A stretch of 63,589 bases of DNA from Lachnospiraceae bacterium (GTDB lineage: Bacteria > Bacillota > Clostridia > Lachnospirales > Lachnospiraceae). Position 1 is the stretch's first letter. Each line of letters opens with the position of its first letter. Of the stretch, positions 61,326 through 63,589 are shown piece by piece. The notes below the pieces were generated by a model. That model had not been told where the DNA came from, did not search any database, and saw only the letters and a list, made by a program, of their open reading frames with translations. The position numbers and the translations under genes are program-made. The stretch covers positions 1-63,589 of the forward strand of contig WRAQ01000014.1 in assembly GCA_009780115.1 (NCBI GenBank), read 5' to 3'.

Positions 61326-62698
61326 TCGACGCGTTTGCGTTGTAGGTCGCAGGCAAGGTCATCGCAATCGTTTAAGTCTCCGGTTAGTTTGTAGGCATTT
61401 GCCGCGCAGCCGCCGGAGCAGTAAAATTTCGCGAAGCAATCGCGGCATTTAGGTTTTGTATAAACGTTTGTTGCTTTAAAATTATCATAAAGCGCGGTTT
61501 TTGTAATACCGTCGCTTATATTTCCCATCAGGAACTCCGGCTGGCCAACGAACTGGTGGCAGGGATAAAGATCACCCCCGGGAGTAACAGCCAGATATTC
61601 GGAACCGGCCCCGCATCCGGAAAGGCGTTTCGCCGCACAGGGGCCTCCGGTTAAGTCTATCATAAAGTGAAAAAAATTGATAGGTTGTCCTTTTTCTTTT
61701 CGCGTTAATAAATATTTGGCAAGCCGGTCATACTCGGCACAGATAGCCGGGACATCTTCGGGGCATAAGGCAAAATCAGGATTTGCAGCAGGGCCTTCAC
61801 CGGGAACTTCGTTGACTAGTTCGGTCAATGAGTTGGATTTGGGCAAATTTGATTCGCATGATATCATCGGCTCGATTGATATCTGTTTAAACCCTAAATT
61901 TGCTAAATGTTTCACATCTTCAGTAAAATCAAGATTTTCGCGGGTAAAAGTACCGCGCACATAATAATCCGCCTGATTCCTGCTCTCCGCAAGTTTAATG
62001 AATTTCTCAATAATCAAATCATAACTGCCGCGCCCATCATGTAAGGGGCGCATCCGGTCATTTACTTCCTTGCGGCCATCAATACTTAAGACGACATTAC
62101 TTATCTCTTGATTAATAAAGCTAAACATTTCTTCATTTAGTAAAATACCATTCGTTGTTAAAGTAAAACGAAAATTCTTATAATGCTCTTTCTCAAGGCT
62201 CCGGCCATATGTTACCAGCTCTTTTATCATTTCCCAATTAAGCAATGGTTCGCCGCCGAAAAAATCAACCTCAAGATTATGACGGTTGCCGGAGTTTGTG
62301 ACCAGAAAATCAAGGGCACGTTTACCAACATCAAGACTCATTAGTTTAGGGCCATTGTCATTTCCGCCATACTCACCCTTTTCAGCAAAGCAATACCGGC
62401 ACGCAAGGTTACAATCATGCGCGACATGAAGACAGAGAGCTTTTACAACCGTTTCCCGGTCTTTCACTTCATTAATATAATCTTCATACGTATCAGGGGT
62501 AAAAAGCATTTTCTGATGATATAACTCTAGTATTTCTGCGGTTGGCCCGGTAATTTGATTTTCATCTAATTCGTCGTTTTTGATTAATTCTTCAATTTTC
62601 GGAATCAACTTATAAGCCATCTCATCAACTAAATGGATGGCTCCACTATTAACATCTAAAGCTATTTTCAAACCATTATTTTCGTATAAATGAACCAT
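61289..62698 (-). CDS. scfB: SCIFF-peptide radical SAM maturase
   Basis: SPASM-type radical SAM enzyme that installs Cys-Thr thioether bonds in the SCIFF peptide. The radical SAM motif CNLACRYC is near residue 97-104, and the C-terminal SPASM region has many Cys (SGCGAGSEYLAVTPGG, KCRDCFAKFYCSGGC). The start is ATG 62698 (MVHLYENNGLK), matching family N-termini; a TTG at 62719 overlapping scfA is possible. 469 aa from the ATG. Follows scfA by 7 bp. Confidence 0.94.
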   Translation of the reverse strand: MVHLYENNGLKIALDVNSGAIHLVDEMAYKLIPKIEELIKNDELDENQITGPTAEILELYHQKMLFTPDTYEDYINEVKDRETVVKALCLHVAHDCNLACRYCFAEKGEYGGNDNGPKLMSLDVGKRALDFLVTNSGNRHNLEVDFFGGEPLLNWEMIKELVTYGRSLEKEHYKNFRFTLTTNGILLNEEMFSFINQEISNVVLSIDGRKEVNDRMRPLHDGRGSYDLIIEKFIKLAESRNQADYYVRGTFTRENLDFTEDVKHLANLGFKQISIEPMISCESNLPKSNSLTELVNEVPGEGPAANPDFALCPEDVPAICAEYDRLAKYLLTRKEKGQPINFFHFMIDLTGGPCAAKRLSGCGAGSEYLAVTPGGDLYPCHQFVGQPEFLMGNISDGITKTALYDNFKATNVYTKPKCRDCFAKFYCSGGCAANAYKLTGDLNDCDDLACDLQRKRVECAIMLKCDGSS

Positions 62699-62705
62699 AA
62701 CAGGG

Positions 62706-62864
62706 TTACTTTTTTTCAACTATTAAGCTTTGCTCACAACTTTGGTTGCCAACAGTGCAGGAAGTTTTACAAGCTGACTGGCATGAGGTCTGACACTCGC
62801 CGCAGCCGCCTTTTTTCACTGTTTCGGTTAAAGTGCCGGGGGTGATGGTTTTAATGTGCTTCAT
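62706..62864 (-). CDS. scfA: SCIFF ribosomally synthesised peptide precursor
   Basis: 52-aa peptide beginning MKHIKTITPGTLTETVKKGG, with six Cys at positions 21, 24, 28, 32, 36 and 43 and intervening Thr/Ser acceptors. This is the 'six cysteines in forty-five residues' pattern, nearly universal in Clostridia. AAAAAGGAG lies 8 bp before ATG 62864. The secretion route and function of the mature peptide are unknown. Confidence 0.97.
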   Translation of the reverse strand: MKHIKTITPGTLTETVKKGGCGECQTSCQSACKTSCTVGNQSCEQSLIVEKK

Positions 62865-62901
62865 TGTGGTTCTCCTTTTTTTGGTTTTATATTCCGTACT
62901 G

Positions 62902-62930
62902 ATTATACATCAGAATTGATTAAAGCTCAA
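62902..62930 (-). promoter_or_regulatory. Probable promoter of scfA-scfB
   Basis: Minus-strand TTGAGC (62930-62925), 17-bp spacer, TATAAT (62907-62902). The -35 lies in the last codons of the GLUG gene. Confidence 0.7.
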
Positions 62931-63589
62931 TATTTATTTCTTCATCACCTACTTCTTCACCTTCAATTTCTTCACCTACTTCTTCATCACCTACTTCTTC
63001 ATCCGAATCAATACCCTCGCTTTCCTTACAGCCCCCGCACAAAATACAATCTTCACATTCGTAACTTAACCCACAAACCCCACATAAGATGCAATCTTCG
63101 CAGATAATGCCAAATTCTGCCCCAAAGATAAAAAATGCACCGGACATGCCAAATAAACTAAATGCCCTTAATTTCGGATAACTGCCATTCATCATCCAGA
63201 TATTTTCAAAATCCCAGCCAACATAAGTTGATTGATTCTTCATCTGGGCGGTTGTCCGGGCTTCCGGTTTCGTTGACGGCCAGCTAAGTAAATCCTGATT
63301 AAAGTAACTATTACTTATTACCCCGCCTGAAAAGATTAAGCCACTATTATTATTTGATAATGAATAACTATTCTCTATTACTACCAAACTTCCCGCAAAA
63401 CCAACCAAACCGCCGGAATTGGTGACACTACTTACATTGCCGGTAGCAAAACTATTCCGTACCGAGCCGCTGTTTATATTGCCGACCAAACCACCGGCCC
63501 TTTCTGCAAACGTCATTCCGCTTTGGGTCGCCGTTACATTGCCGGTCGCATAACTTTGACTAACCGAACCGCTTTCGATATTGCCAATC
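62920..63589 (-). CDS. GLUG-repeat surface protein with a cysteine-rich tail (5' end outside the window)
   Basis: Partial: the frame is open to the window edge, so the N-terminus and any signal peptide are missing. The visible part starts with GLUG-type repeats (GGLVGNINSGSVRNSFATGNV and relatives), followed by a WDFENIWMMNGSYPKL segment typical for the end of such arrays. After a hydrophobic stretch (about 20 residues) come two copies of CEDCILCG separated by 11-12 residues, then an acidic tail with repeats like GDEEVGEE. GLUG proteins are usually secreted or surface-bound. The function is unknown. Confidence 0.8.
   Translation of the reverse strand, partial: IGNIESGSVSQSYATGNVTATQSGMTFAERAGGLVGNINSGSVRNSFATGNVSSVTNSGGLVGFAGSLVVIENSYSLSNNNSGLIFSGGVISNSYFNQDLLSWPSTKPEARTTAQMKNQSTYVGWDFENIWMMNGSYPKLRAFSLFGMSGAFFIFGAEFGIICEDCILCGVCGLSYECEDCILCGGCKESEGIDSDEEVGDEEVGEEIEGEEVGDEEINIEL

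Overview
The window looks like a chromosomal segment of a low-GC, endospore-forming member of the Clostridia, most like Lachnospiraceae. The complete spoIIIAA-AH operon, a Spo0A-type DNA-binding protein, CotF-like coat proteins, a SpoVB-like flippase, the SCIFF peptide with its radical SAM partner, and the rimP-nusA-ylxR-ylxQ-infB-rbfA cluster all support this. Nearly every gene is on the minus strand. The exceptions are the KASIII/chemoreceptor pair (25785-28343) and the coat-like pair (52205-52667). I saw no rRNA, tRNA, insertion sequence or CRISPR array.

Layout: 1-7000 holds deoB and spoIIIA. 7000-12500 is a phosphosignalling operon with a hybrid histidine kinase and SiaA, SiaD, SiaB and SiaC homologues (a phosphatase/kinase switch controlling a diguanylate cyclase). 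12600-25500 is translation and RNA housekeeping: pnp, rpsO, an NlpC/P60 hydrolase, ribF, truB, nrnA, rbfA, infB, ylxQ, ylxR, nusA and rimP, with an intrinsic terminator in the rimP/nusA leader. 25785-31123 has the KASIII-like enzyme and chemoreceptor, then a HAD phosphatase, rtcB and a metallophosphoesterase. 31296-34743 encodes a VanT-type racemase and a VanG-type ligase. 35138-38470 is rny, recX and recA. 38700-46342 is an oligopeptide ABC transporter. 46501-52023 has an MFS carrier, pgsA, rimO, rpoZ, gmk and yicC. 52205-63589 has the coat-like pair, rqcH, a flippase, glgA, the spo0A-like gene, secDF, scfB, scfA and a GLUG-repeat protein cut by the window edge.

The most unusual protein is the OppC-type permease, which carries a seven-bladed RCC1-like propeller between its first and second membrane segments. 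Its partner OppF has a coiled-coil insertion of about 145 residues inside the nucleotide-binding domain. The KASIII-like protein has lost the usual His and Asn of its active site and is followed by a six-TM chemoreceptor without an obvious extracellular sensor domain.

The window also holds several families of palindromic repeats. Family A (about 105-123 bp, eight full copies and one half copy) lies between co-oriented genes, always in the same orientation, with arms whose sequence differences are matched on the opposite arm. Families B, C and D are smaller hairpins. One D copy sits in frame inside deoB and one B copy is translated as part of the HAD N-terminus, resembling the protein-coding palindromic elements known from Rickettsia. 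A 115-bp direct repeat and a 177-bp snapback sequence add to this load of foldable DNA. All functional statements come from reading the sequence; no database search was run.
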